Part shown: positions 1 through 6,662 of the stretch, one piece after another | Layout: each line of letters begins with the position of its first letter | Numbering within the stretch: the first letter of the stretch is position 1 | DNA from: Planctomycetota bacterium | GTDB lineage: Bacteria > Planctomycetota > Phycisphaerae > Sedimentisphaerales > Anaerobacaceae | Length of the DNA stretch: 13,218 nt | NCBI GenBank assembly: GCA_023139715.1 | Contig: JAGLNB010000162.1 | Coordinates: forward strand, 1-13,218 | Direction: 5' to 3' | Made by a program: the position numbers and the translations under genes | Notes under the pieces: generated by a model | What the model was told of the DNA's origin: nothing | Seen by the model: only the letters and a program-made list of their open reading frames with translations | The model's database searches: none

Positions 1-1974
1 AGCGGAGCTGTTATTTGTAAAAATGTTGCTCTTTGCGACCGTAAATTCCTGTACCCGATAGATAAAATTGCCGGGCGAATTGACGTTACAGAAAAAAGTA
101 TCGTTTTGAACAATCTAACCGGAAAGCATAAAAATGTTGCTCTTGCTTTTAACGGATTTTCAAAGGATTTCGGTCCGAACTGGCAGTATGGAATTAAAAT
201 TTCGAGCGGCAATATGGCTTTGGATGATGATTTATACAATGCATTAAATCAGGAGCACAAGTGGCTTTGGTCGAGTTTTTCACCAAAGGGCCTGGCTGCG
301 ATAGAATTTTCTCCAAGCCAGAAACCTCGCCAGGAAAAAATAAAAACGCTTACTGTTGAATTGTTAAACGCCGAAGCAAAATATGAAAAATTCGCCTACC
401 CATTAAAAAGTCTGACTGGTAAATTGGTTTTCGGTAATGAAGGCATATCTGTTTTGGATGTTGCCTCTGATATTAATGGACAAAAAATAAAATTCAATGG
501 TCTTGTCGTGCCGAGCAATGAGTCTGAGCAAATCAGTTATGACCTGTCGGTTCTTGCTCAGCAGGTGCAACTGGATGAGGATACATTTAGCGATTTGCAC
601 CCGAAAATAAAAAAGATAGTTTCGCAATTACAGCCGAAGGGCAAAATAAATATCATTGCTGATTTAAGCAAAAGTGAAAATCAAAAAAACTATGATTACA
701 AAATTATCGTTGATTGCCTTGGCAATAGTTTGGATTTCAAAAAAGTTAACTATCCGCTCAAAGATGTAAAGGGTAAATTTGTCATAACAAAAAATTTCGT
801 TGAGTTTGATAAACTGACCGCAGTTGCTGCAAATAATATTGAACTTCTCGAAGACGGCTCATCGTTGAAAATAAACGGCAGGATAAATCTAACTGATGCT
901 AAAACAAAAAAAGAGCCGTTCAAACTTATTGCAAAAGATATTTTTTTTGACAGTCGAATCGCTTTGGCTTTGCCCGATGATATTGGCGGTTTTTATTCAC
1001 AGGTTTCACCGACCGGAAGATTCGATTTGGAATTAGACGAGATAAAAATATCCGATAGTAAAACTAATGGAAAACAAATCGATGTTTACGGCTCGATAAA
1101 ATTAAAAGACTGCAATTTGAACCTTTCGCCAAAAGCGACGGAAATTAACGCTCTATTGAAAACCCAAATTGGCTATAATTCCAAAAGCGGCTTTGAAGTT
1201 GGAAAGATAAATCTCTTTGCGGAAAAACTTAAAATCAACGGCAAAACCTTAACAGCGGTCAAAGCAAATATTGAATACGATAAACAAAATCAAGGATGGC
1301 TTTCAGAAGATATTGTTGCCAATTGCCACGGCGGAAAAATGGCTGGCCAGTTTGTACTTAACAAAATGCCGGATGGTAGATGGCAGTACGCTCTGCAAAC
1401 CGGTTTTGAAAATATTGACCTTGAACAATTCCTGCGTGACGGCAAAAAAACTGATTCTAAAAATAGCAACGGTAATAATCATAATTACACCAGTGGAACG
1501 ATGGCCGGCTCACTTGGTGTCAGCGGCCAGATTGGAAAAGTTGAATCTCGAATTGGAAGATGCTTGTTGGATGTTGAGAATATGAAAGTTGGCAAACTTT
1601 CGCCAATCGCAAAACTGCTCGCTGTTTTGAAATTGACCGAGCCGAAAGATTTTGCCTTCAATAGAATGCTGGTGGATTCTTACATTAGAGGTGACGGCTT
1701 GTTTTTTGAAAAATTTGATTTGTCCGGCGAATCGCTGGCTTTTACGGGCTGCGGAACGATGGATTTGCCGGGTGAAAATATCAATATCAATCTTACTGCT
1801 CGCGGCCGCCGCCTGGCGACAGCTGAGCCGTCAATTCTGCAATCTCTAACCGAAGGATTAGGAAGAGGCCTTGTGCGTATCGAAATTACCGGCGATGCTA
1901 ATGAGCCGCAAATAAAAACCAAAACGCTGCCTGTTCTCGAAGAGACGTTCGATATTCTCGGCAAAAACCGTTAA
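1..1974 (+). CDS. AsmA-like outer-membrane biogenesis family protein, 5'-truncated by the window
   Basis: The frame is open from base 1 to the TAA at 1972-1974, giving 657 visible residues, and the true start lies upstream. The TTG at 106 is only an in-frame codon. The protein is a long run of beta-rich, weakly repeating segments of the kind 'YPLK..(T/V)GK.....g....' (seen near residues 19-35, 129-140 and 250-260), alternating with 'kINGr' type strands. This is typical of the AsmA/TamB/DUF748 superfamily of periplasmic bridge proteins. The last 160 residues contain the AsmA C-terminal pattern: 'GSLGVSGQ', 'SPIAKLLAVLKL', 'FDLSGESLAFTGCGTMDL' and a closing 'GDANEPQIKTKTLPVLE' strand. AsmA-family proteins are usually anchored by one N-terminal helix in the inner membrane and help lipid transport or outer-membrane assembly. 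That anchor lies outside the window. Family confidence is good; the substrate is unknown. Confidence 0.72.
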   Translation, partial: SGAVICKNVALCDRKFLYPIDKIAGRIDVTEKSIVLNNLTGKHKNVALAFNGFSKDFGPNWQYGIKISSGNMALDDDLYNALNQEHKWLWSSFSPKGLAAIEFSPSQKPRQEKIKTLTVELLNAEAKYEKFAYPLKSLTGKLVFGNEGISVLDVASDINGQKIKFNGLVVPSNESEQISYDLSVLAQQVQLDEDTFSDLHPKIKKIVSQLQPKGKINIIADLSKSENQKNYDYKIIVDCLGNSLDFKKVNYPLKDVKGKFVITKNFVEFDKLTAVAANNIELLEDGSSLKINGRINLTDAKTKKEPFKLIAKDIFFDSRIALALPDDIGGFYSQVSPTGRFDLELDEIKISDSKTNGKQIDVYGSIKLKDCNLNLSPKATEINALLKTQIGYNSKSGFEVGKINLFAEKLKINGKTLTAVKANIEYDKQNQGWLSEDIVANCHGGKMAGQFVLNKMPDGRWQYALQTGFENIDLEQFLRDGKKTDSKNSNGNNHNYTSGTMAGSLGVSGQIGKVESRIGRCLLDVENMKVGKLSPIAKLLAVLKLTEPKDFAFNRMLVDSYIRGDGLFFEKFDLSGESLAFTGCGTMDLPGENININLTARGRRLATAEPSILQSLTEGLGRGLVRIEITGDANEPQIKTKTLPVLEETFDILGKNR

Positions 1975-2084
1975 AAATTTTCATTCAGCAATTTTATGCA
2001 GCTTTGTGTTTTACGCCGTTTTGCAAAACAAAATAAAAACACTTGAACTTATCTTCCTTTTGGTTAAGCTACAGGACAATTTTA

Positions 2085-2112
2085 TGTGCATTAACAAATG
2101 CGCATTAACAAA
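2085..2112 (+). repeat. Tandem 14-bp direct repeat upstream of hppA
   Basis: Two adjacent 14-base units, TGTGCATTAACAAA and TGCGCATTAACAAA, differ at one base and lie 40 bp before the hppA start. They follow a possible -35 (TTGAAC, 2043-2048) whose -10 is poor (TAAGCT). Equal spacing of identical half-sites suggests a regulator binding site, but no regulator is identified. The unit also contains the palindrome TGCGCA. Confidence 0.4.
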
Positions 2113-2152
2113 CGAGCAAAATATAGTTTAGATTCAAAAAGGAGCCCAGAAG

Positions 2153-4582
2153 ATGAGTATTTTAAAGTATTGCGTTGCAGTTGTTGGGGCAATGTTTGTC
2201 TCCAGTGCAGCTGCTGCCTCCGAAACCAGCCAGGCGTCTGCCGCAGTTAGTAATGGCTTTGCTATTCCTGCTGCATGGTGGCTTGCTCCGGCTTCTTCGG
2301 TTGTAGCTCTGATTATTGCCTGGATTTTCTACAGGAAAATGATGGCTGAGCCAGAGGGCAATGAAAAGATGGTTACTATTGCCGGCCATGTTCGCGAGGG
2401 TTCATACGCCTATCTTTTCAGCCAGTACAAAATCGTGGCTTTTGTTTTTGTGCTTCTTTTTGTTTTGTTTGCAGGGCTTGCATATTTCGATGTTCAAAAT
2501 CCGTTTGTTCCAGTGGCCTTTTTGACAGCTGGTTTCTTCAGCGCACTTTGCGGATTCCTCGGAATGAAAACAGCAACCAATGCTTCATCGAGAACCGCAC
2601 AAGGAGCAACCAAAAGTTTGAATAGTGCTTTGCAGGTTGCTTTTCGTTCGGGTGCTGTGATGGGCTTGATTGTTGTTGGTTTCGGCCTTTTGAATATCAC
2701 GGCCTGGTACTTGATTTTGGATAAACTTGTTTACACGGCTGAGCATATGAGAGAAGGCCTTGAATTATTCGGCCTGACCCTCGTGCGAGCTGGAATGACC
2801 AACGAAAATAAGCTCGTCGAAATTACAACTACTATGGTTACGTTTGGAATGGGAGCTTCAACGCAGGCATTATTTGCTCGTGTTGGCGGCGGAATCTACA
2901 CAAAGGCAGCTGATGTTGGAGCTGACCTTGTTGGAAAAGTCGAAGCCGGCATTCCCGAAGATGACCCACGTAACCCGGCAACGATTGCTGACAATGTCGG
3001 CGATAATGTTGGTGATGTGGCTGGAATGGGTGCTGATTTATTTGAAAGTTATTGCGGCTCAATTTTGGCAACGGCTGTGCTTGGTGCGGCTTTGTCGGTT
3101 AGCGTATTGAGTGCGAAGGGAATGGATCCTCTAAAAGTTGTTCTTGCTCCGACTCTTGTTGCGGGAATTGGAATCATCCTTTCAATAGTTGGAATTTTCC
3201 TTGTTCGCTGCAAAGACAATGCGACTCAGAAAAATCTTTTGACCGCCTTGCTGACCGGAACGCTGAGTAGCTCGGTTTTAATCGTAGGTGCGTTGGCTCT
3301 TATGGCTGGTTATGGCTGGATTAGCTGGGGTATTTTTGGCTCGGTTGTTTCCGGTCTGGCTGCTGGTGTTTTAATCGGCCAGTTCACGGAATATTATACC
3401 TCTGACGAATATTCACCAACTCGCAAAATTGCTGACCATGCAAATATGGGCGCGGCAACTCTACTAATAAACGGCCTTGCAACTGGAATGTATTCGGCTG
3501 CTCTGCCTGTAATTACTATTGTTGTTTGTATCCTTTGTGCATTTGGTTTTGCCGGCGGTTTCCAGGATGTAGCAATCGGCCTTTACGGTATTGGCTTTGC
3601 CGCAGTTGGAATGCTCGCTACACTTGGCATTACACTGGCAACTGATGCTTACGGCCCAATCGCTGACAATGCCGGCGGAAATGCTGAAATGGCTGGCTTG
3701 GGCGAAGAAGTTCGCGAGAGAACCGATGCCCTTGATTCGCTCGGCAATACGACAGCTGCTACGGGAAAGGGTTTTGCAATTGGTTCAGCGGCTCTGACAG
3801 CTATGGCTCTGCTCGCTGCACTGATTGAAGGCATTCGTCTTTGGATTGGCCGACTGGCTCAGGCGAATCCAGATGGATTATATGTAGTTGGCAAAGTTAA
3901 ATTTTTTATGGGCAAGGCAGGCAGCCAAATCGAAGGAGCTGTCAATGTTACAACCGCTACGCTTGCTGATTTTGTAACTGCTTACGACCTTAGCATAATG
4001 AATCCGAAACTTATTTGCGGATTGTTCCTTGGCGGAATGATGGCTTTTATCTTTTGTGCAATGACAATGAAAGCTGTCGGCAAAACAGCTGGTGATATGG
4101 TTGCCGAAGTACGCCGTCAGTTCAGGGAAATACCGGGAATTATGGACGGTACAGGCACGCCGGATTATGCACGCTGCGTTTCAATTTCAACAAAGGGCGC
4201 TCAGCGTGAAATGATTGTGCCTTCACTGCTTGCAATTTTTGTTCCTGTTATTGTCGGCCTGATTCTTGGAGTAGCCGGCGTAATGGGACTTTTGGCCGGC
4301 GGATTAACCTGCGGATTTGTTCTTGCTGTAACGCTGAATAATGCCGGCGGTGCATGGGACAATGCCAAGAAGTTCATCGAAAAAGGCGCACATGGCGGCA
4401 AGGGCTCAGATGCACACAAGGCAGCTGTTGTTGGTGATACGGTCGGCGACCCATTCAAAGACACATCAGGGCCGAGCTTGAATATTCTGATTAAACTTAT
4501 GAGTATGGTCAGCGTTGTTTTTGCCGGCGTAATTGTGAAATTTTCACCGATTGTTTCCGGCTGGTTTGGTTTGGGCAATTGA
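2153..4582 (+). CDS. hppA: Membrane-bound K+-dependent ion-translocating pyrophosphatase
   Basis: The 809-residue polytopic protein hydrolyses cytoplasmic pyrophosphate and pumps H+ and/or Na+ across the inner membrane. The start is an ATG with AAAAAGGAG eight bases upstream. Family signatures are intact: DVGADLVGKVE at 254-264, DNVGDNVGD at 280-288 (Mg-PPi ligands), and GDTVGDPFKDTSGPSLN from 761. In GNTTAATGKG (531-540), A535 and G538 sit where K+-dependent enzymes carry Ala/Gly and K+-independent ones carry Lys/Thr. In the ion gate helix DLFES, the glutamate E298 lies three residues after D295, as in Na+-pumping Thermotoga PPase and unlike the plant H+ pump, where it lies seven after. H+, Na+ or dual pumping therefore cannot be settled. 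The N-terminus (residues 1-22) resembles a signal peptide before the first helix. At 809 residues it is longer than most bacterial forms, with extra sequence around residues 570-620. A terminator follows. Confidence 0.97.
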   Translation: MSILKYCVAVVGAMFVSSAAAASETSQASAAVSNGFAIPAAWWLAPASSVVALIIAWIFYRKMMAEPEGNEKMVTIAGHVREGSYAYLFSQYKIVAFVFVLLFVLFAGLAYFDVQNPFVPVAFLTAGFFSALCGFLGMKTATNASSRTAQGATKSLNSALQVAFRSGAVMGLIVVGFGLLNITAWYLILDKLVYTAEHMREGLELFGLTLVRAGMTNENKLVEITTTMVTFGMGASTQALFARVGGGIYTKAADVGADLVGKVEAGIPEDDPRNPATIADNVGDNVGDVAGMGADLFESYCGSILATAVLGAALSVSVLSAKGMDPLKVVLAPTLVAGIGIILSIVGIFLVRCKDNATQKNLLTALLTGTLSSSVLIVGALALMAGYGWISWGIFGSVVSGLAAGVLIGQFTEYYTSDEYSPTRKIADHANMGAATLLINGLATGMYSAALPVITIVVCILCAFGFAGGFQDVAIGLYGIGFAAVGMLATLGITLATDAYGPIADNAGGNAEMAGLGEEVRERTDALDSLGNTTAATGKGFAIGSAALTAMALLAALIEGIRLWIGRLAQANPDGLYVVGKVKFFMGKAGSQIEGAVNVTTATLADFVTAYDLSIMNPKLICGLFLGGMMAFIFCAMTMKAVGKTAGDMVAEVRRQFREIPGIMDGTGTPDYARCVSISTKGAQREMIVPSLLAIFVPVIVGLILGVAGVMGLLAGGLTCGFVLAVTLNNAGGAWDNAKKFIEKGAHGGKGSDAHKAAVVGDTVGDPFKDTSGPSLNILIKLMSMVSVVFAGVIVKFSPIVSGWFGLGN

Positions 4583-4586
4583 TTTA

Positions 4587-4614
4587 TTGACTTTAGAATT
4601 ATCGGGCATATACT
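4587..4614 (+). promoter_or_regulatory. Predicted sigma70-type promoter for rsfS
   Basis: TTGACT (4587-4592) and TATACT (4609-4614) are separated by 16 bases, immediately after the hppA stop. The expected start near 4621 falls inside the left arm of the hppA terminator hairpin, so rsfS transcripts would keep only part of that hairpin. Predicted by eye. Confidence 0.5.
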
Positions 4615-4616
4615 AT

Positions 4617-4649
4617 CGGGGCAGTCGAAGTTGGCTGTCCCGTTTTTTT
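4617..4649 (+). terminator. Intrinsic terminator after hppA
   Basis: An 8-bp stem, CGGGGCAG (4617-4624) with CTGTCCCG (4635-4642) including one G-U pair, has a 10-base loop and is followed directly by seven T residues. This is a classic rho-independent terminator 35 bp after the hppA stop. Confidence 0.85.
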
Positions 4650-4671
4650 ATTGAAGTGAAGGTGGTGAAAT

Positions 4672-5259
4672 TTGGTAACGAAAAAGACAAAGAAGGCTAC
4701 GAAAGTAGTGAAGAAAGCCGCAAAAACAACTAAGAAGGCGGCCAGGAAGACAGCTAAGAAGGTTTTGAAAAAGCCGGCAAAAAAGGCGGCTAAGAAAACT
4801 GTTAAAAAGGTTACTAAGAAACCTGCGAAAACAGCGAAACCGGTTAAAGCGGTAAAAGCTGTGAAGAAAACCGCAAAGAAGGCCAAAGCTGTTAAAGTTG
4901 CAAAACCTGTAGCAATTGTTAATTCTACAAAGAAGTTTGTTTTAGCAGCTGCGAAATTGGCAAAAGGATTGCATTGCACAGATGTTGTGGCTTTGGACTT
5001 AAGGGGCATTTCGCCGGCCACTGATTATTTTTTGATTGCAACCGGCACGAGTAGTAGGCAGATGCAGACGGTTGCTGACGAGATTAGCCAGCTTGCCCGT
5101 AGCGATGATTTGGAGCGATTCGGCAAGGCCGGTTACCAACAGGGCCGATGGATTTTGCTGGATTTTTTCGATGTTATAATCCACATTTTTGATAGCGAGT
5201 ATCGTGACTATTACAATATGGATATGCTCTGGGGAGACGCGAAGAAGTTGAGAACTTAG
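4672..5259 (+). CDS. rsfS: Ribosomal silencing factor RsfS with lysine-rich histone-H1-like N-terminal arm
   Basis: The 195-residue protein is in two parts. Residues 1-79 are almost only Lys, Ala, Thr, Val and Pro (about 34 lysines) in KKAAKKT / KKPAKK repeats, like histone H1 tails or bacterial AlgP/Hc1-type DNA-binding tails. Residues 84-195 are a complete RsfS/Iojap domain with 'DVVALDLRGISPATDYFLIATG', 'SSRQMQTVADEI', 'GRWILLDFFDVIIHIF' and 'YRDYYNMDMLWGDA'. RsfS binds ribosomal protein uL14 and blocks 30S-50S joining during starvation. The start is TTG at 4672 behind AAGGTGG. An in-frame TGA at 4666-4668 prevents an earlier start, and no plausible ATG lies between the arm and the domain, so the arm is part of the protein. 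Ordinary RsfS is about 105-130 residues. The arm may bind rRNA or DNA (inference). It has its own promoter and a strong terminator. Confidence 0.93.
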   Translation: MVTKKTKKATKVVKKAAKTTKKAARKTAKKVLKKPAKKAAKKTVKKVTKKPAKTAKPVKAVKAVKKTAKKAKAVKVAKPVAIVNSTKKFVLAAAKLAKGLHCTDVVALDLRGISPATDYFLIATGTSSRQMQTVADEISQLARSDDLERFGKAGYQQGRWILLDFFDVIIHIFDSEYRDYYNMDMLWGDAKKLRT

Positions 5260-5261
5260 AA

Positions 5262-5285
5262 TCCTTCGACTCTGCTCAGGACAAG
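5262..5285 (+). repeat. TTCGAC...GCTCAGGACA dispersed repeat, copy 1
   Basis: A short imperfect palindrome built around CTTCGAC and GCTCAGGACAAG, directly after the rsfS stop. Related copies occur at 5394-5427, 6027-6048, 8105-8128, 8219-8240 and 8833-8856 in either orientation. All are intergenic, which fits a REP-like dispersed element. Confidence 0.6.
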
Positions 5286-5308
5286 TTGAGAATGAAGAAT
5301 TGTGGAAT

Positions 5309-5344
5309 CCGGCACTTAAAAATCTTAAGTGCTGGATGTTTTTT
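5309..5344 (+). terminator. Intrinsic terminator after rsfS
   Basis: An 11-bp stem, CCGGCACTTAA (5309-5319) with TTAAGTGCTGG (5325-5335) including one G-U pair, has the loop AAATC and is followed by ATGTTTTTT. It is the only clear terminator for rsfS, 50 bp downstream of its stop. Confidence 0.85.
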
Positions 5345-5393
5345 GCGCTCAAAACTTAATGCTCAGAACGAGCTAACAACCCGCAACAAACAA

Positions 5394-5427
5394 CCTTTCG
5401 ACTTCGCTCCGCTTCACTCAGGGCAGG
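5394..5427 (+). repeat. TTCGAC-family dispersed repeat, copy 2 (extended form)
   Basis: CCTTTCGACTTCGC leads through a longer spacer to CACTCAGGGCAGG. The ends match copy 1, but the centre is about 10 bases longer and the sequence more diverged. Confidence 0.45.
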
Positions 5428-5642
5428 CAAGCAACTACTTTCAATTTCAATCAAAAGCGGCATATAAATTTGCGATTTTGGGGGCAAAAAATTGGAAAAT
5501 ATGGCGTTTTTCAGGTTTTTTTCCTTCGTTCTTTCGGCCAATCCTCGTTTCCAGCCCAAAATCAAAGGCGAGCAGGTCGGGTTGTGTAATCTGGATAAGA
5601 TAGGCAAGTAAAAAACGGTCAAAAAGTGAGTGTTTTTTAGCG

Positions 5643-5699
5643 TTTTTTGTCAATTTTTGTCAAAAAAGTATCAAAAAAATCCATTTTTTGTCAAAAAAG
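5643..5699. repeat. A/T-tract block with repeated near-palindrome TTTTTTGTCAAAAAA
   Basis: Three TTTTTGTCAA units start at about 5643, 5654 and 5684. Two of them continue as near-perfect palindromes with six T and six A around GTC. Runs of A and T in helical phase often bend DNA. It may also be decayed repeat sequence; no function is claimed. Confidence 0.5.
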
Positions 5700-5802
5700 A
5701 ACCAGTTTTTTCACGACCTCTTTTTTTTGAATCAATCAAAAGCGTGGGTAGCGTTTCGTGAGGCGTTATGCGTATTGTGTATTGCGTAATCGGCTTGTCG
5801 CG

Positions 5803-5825
5803 TCGTAGCTTTAGCGAAGACGGGT
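5803..5825 (+). repeat. GTCGTAGCTTTAGCGAAGACGGG-type dispersed repeat
   Basis: An imperfect palindrome with core GTAGCTTTAGCGAAGAC sits immediately before the GGTTAGCCC repeat. A degenerate relative in the opposite sense (CCGTCTTCG...CGACTACGCC) is at 8241-8262 in the right repeat zone. The two zones therefore share a further repeat type. Confidence 0.4.
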
Positions 5826-5828
5826 TAG

Positions 5829-5860
5829 CCCTGCCAATACTTTGGCAGGGTTTGTTTTTT
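5829..5860 (+). repeat. GGTTAGCCCTGCC hairpin, left copy, terminator-like
   Basis: A perfect 9-bp stem, CCCTGCCAA (5829-5837) with TTGGCAGGG (5842-5850), has a 4-base loop and is followed by TTTGTTTTTT. It is preceded by GGGTTAG. The same 9-4-9 architecture recurs inverted at 8161-8182. It could terminate plus-strand transcription, but no gene ends nearby, so it is filed as a repeat. Confidence 0.6.
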
Positions 5861-5950
5861 GATTAGCCCCAGCACCTGTGGCTGGGGCAATGTTTTATTT
5901 TATTTAATCGCAGATTACGCTGATTTCGCTGATTTTTAAGATGGATTTTA
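5861..5950 (+). repeat. Composite repeat, tandem copy A
   Basis: A hairpin GCCCCAGC (5866-5873) / GCTGGGGC (5881-5888) with loop ACCTGTG leads through TTTTATTTTATTTAATC to CGCAGATTACGCTGA and TTTCGCTGATTTTTAAG. Copy B follows with the same loop sequence and the same order. An inverted relative lies at 7993-8075. Confidence 0.65.
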
Positions 5951-5960
5951 CATATTTTTT

Positions 5961-6075
5961 TGGTTAGCCCTGCCACCTGTGGGCAGGTGTTGTTGTTTTA
6001 TTTTGTTTAATCACAGATTACACTGAACATGGTGAGCCTGTCGAACCAGATTACACTGATTTTTAAGAGGGATTG
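5961..6075 (+). repeat. Composite repeat, tandem copy B, interrupted by a REP-like unit
   Basis: GGTTAGCCC and a CCTGCC / GGCAGG hairpin with loop ACCTGTG precede TTTTATTTTGTTTAATC, ACAGATTACACTGA, an interrupting 22-base segment, a second GATTACACTGA and TTTTTAAGAGGGATT. The match to copy A is close outside the interruption. Confidence 0.65.
6027..6048 (-). repeat. TTCGACAGGCTCACC dispersed repeat nested in copy B
   Basis: On the minus strand it reads TGGTTCGACAGGCTCACC plus ATGT, a member of the TTCGAC...GCTCA family. It is flanked by exact 11-base direct repeats GATTACACTGA at 6016-6026 and 6049-6059. This looks like an insertion, although the host repeat is itself internally repetitive. 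Confidence 0.6.
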
Positions 6076-6141
6076 AATTTCGTGATGTGTATTGCGTTGG
6101 TAGTTTCTTATTGCATATTTCGTGTTTAGTTCGCAACAGAG

Positions 6142-6161
6142 CCCCTCCTGTCAAGGAGTGG
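6142..6161. terminator. Hairpin downstream of the nucleotidyltransferase gene
   Basis: CCCCTCCT (6142-6149) pairs with AGGAGTGG (6154-6161) with one mismatch and loop GTCA, about 20 bp past the end of the minus-strand gene at 6180. CCCCTC can also pair with GAGGGG at 6170-6175. No strong T run follows on the minus strand, so it may be another repeat hairpin rather than a terminator. Confidence 0.3.
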
Positions 6162-6179
6162 TATTTTATGAGGGGAATT

Positions 6180-6662
6180 TTACTTGCCTTTTGATTTTTT
6201 CGCCGCCTTGAGTTGCAAAATGGCTTGCTTGTCCCGCGGACGATTCATCGCTTTTTTAGATTCGAGCAGTGCATCAATGTTCAGTACCCGCAGGTTAATC
6301 CCTTCGGCATCGATGAGAATACTTTTGCTCTTAACCTGCTCATAATCACCAACGCCGCTGATGGAACCGAGGCAATCCAACTGGCCGATGTCGGTGTCGA
6401 GATAGAGGTTTTTATAGCTGCCACAATTTTCGCTTGTCAGGTCGAGTTTATTTCGGTTCGCAGCCATTCGGTGAACGGGATTCAAATCGCAAACGGCTTT
6501 TTGGAGCTTTAAGAGGTTTTCAACGGAGAAATCGCAGCAAATATCTATATCCTGTGTTACGTAGGTGCAGCCGTGTACGACACCGGCAAAGCCGCCTACT
6601 ATTACGAAATCAACTTCGTTTTTGGCGAGCCGAGCAATAAGGTCGAAAAAGTCGTTTGTCAT
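6180..6662 (-). CDS. Nucleotidyltransferase-fold protein (AbiEii/DUF6036-like)
   Basis: The 160-residue protein has the minimal nucleotidyltransferase pattern. G23-G24 in 'VDFVIVGGFAGVVHG' is followed by 'TQDIDICCDF' with acidic D38 and D40. A likely third carboxylate is D95 in 'GQLDCLG'. Near the C-terminus, 'LLESKKAMNRPRDKQAILQL' matches the K..A..R.(K)D...L motif common in AbiEii-type and related stand-alone nucleotidyltransferases. Some relatives are toxins that add nucleotides to tRNA; others have no known target. Its ATG overlaps the stop of the 60-residue gene upstream by four bases (ATGA), so the two are translationally coupled. Together they look like a toxin-antitoxin-type cassette (inference). 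Fold confidence is good; activity is not proven. Confidence 0.75.
   Translation of the reverse strand: MTNDFFDLIARLAKNEVDFVIVGGFAGVVHGCTYVTQDIDICCDFSVENLLKLQKAVCDLNPVHRMAANRNKLDLTSENCGSYKNLYLDTDIGQLDCLGSISGVGDYEQVKSKSILIDAEGINLRVLNIDALLESKKAMNRPRDKQAILQLKAAKKSKGK

Larger units (their letters stand above)
5345..6179. other. Left repeat-rich intergenic zone, no convincing gene
   Basis: About 835 bp without a credible coding region. Open frames of up to about 105 codons occur on both strands of 5280-5650, but they overlap each other, run through the terminator and repeats, and show no domain or SD. Contents in order: a REP-like copy (5394-5427), unassigned sequence to about 5640, an A/T palindromic block (5643-5699), a GTCGTAGC-type repeat (5803-5825), a hairpin (5829-5860), two tandem composite repeats (5861-5950, 5961-6075) and a hairpin (6142-6161). 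No transposase or integrase remnant was recognised. Confidence 0.6.

Noticed and set aside
4599..5021. Open frame on the minus strand rich in Phe and Ala opposite rsfS
   Set aside because: It is the antisense reading of the lysine-rich repeat (AAG/AAA codons give CTT/TTT), has no SD, and overlaps a certain gene.
5286..5653. Several overlapping open frames of 68-105 codons on both strands
   Set aside because: They run through the rsfS terminator and a dispersed repeat, overlap each other, and show no ribosome site or recognisable domain.
5829..6075. CRISPR array
   Set aside because: Only two or three repeats of unequal length, with no regular unique spacers and no cas genes.
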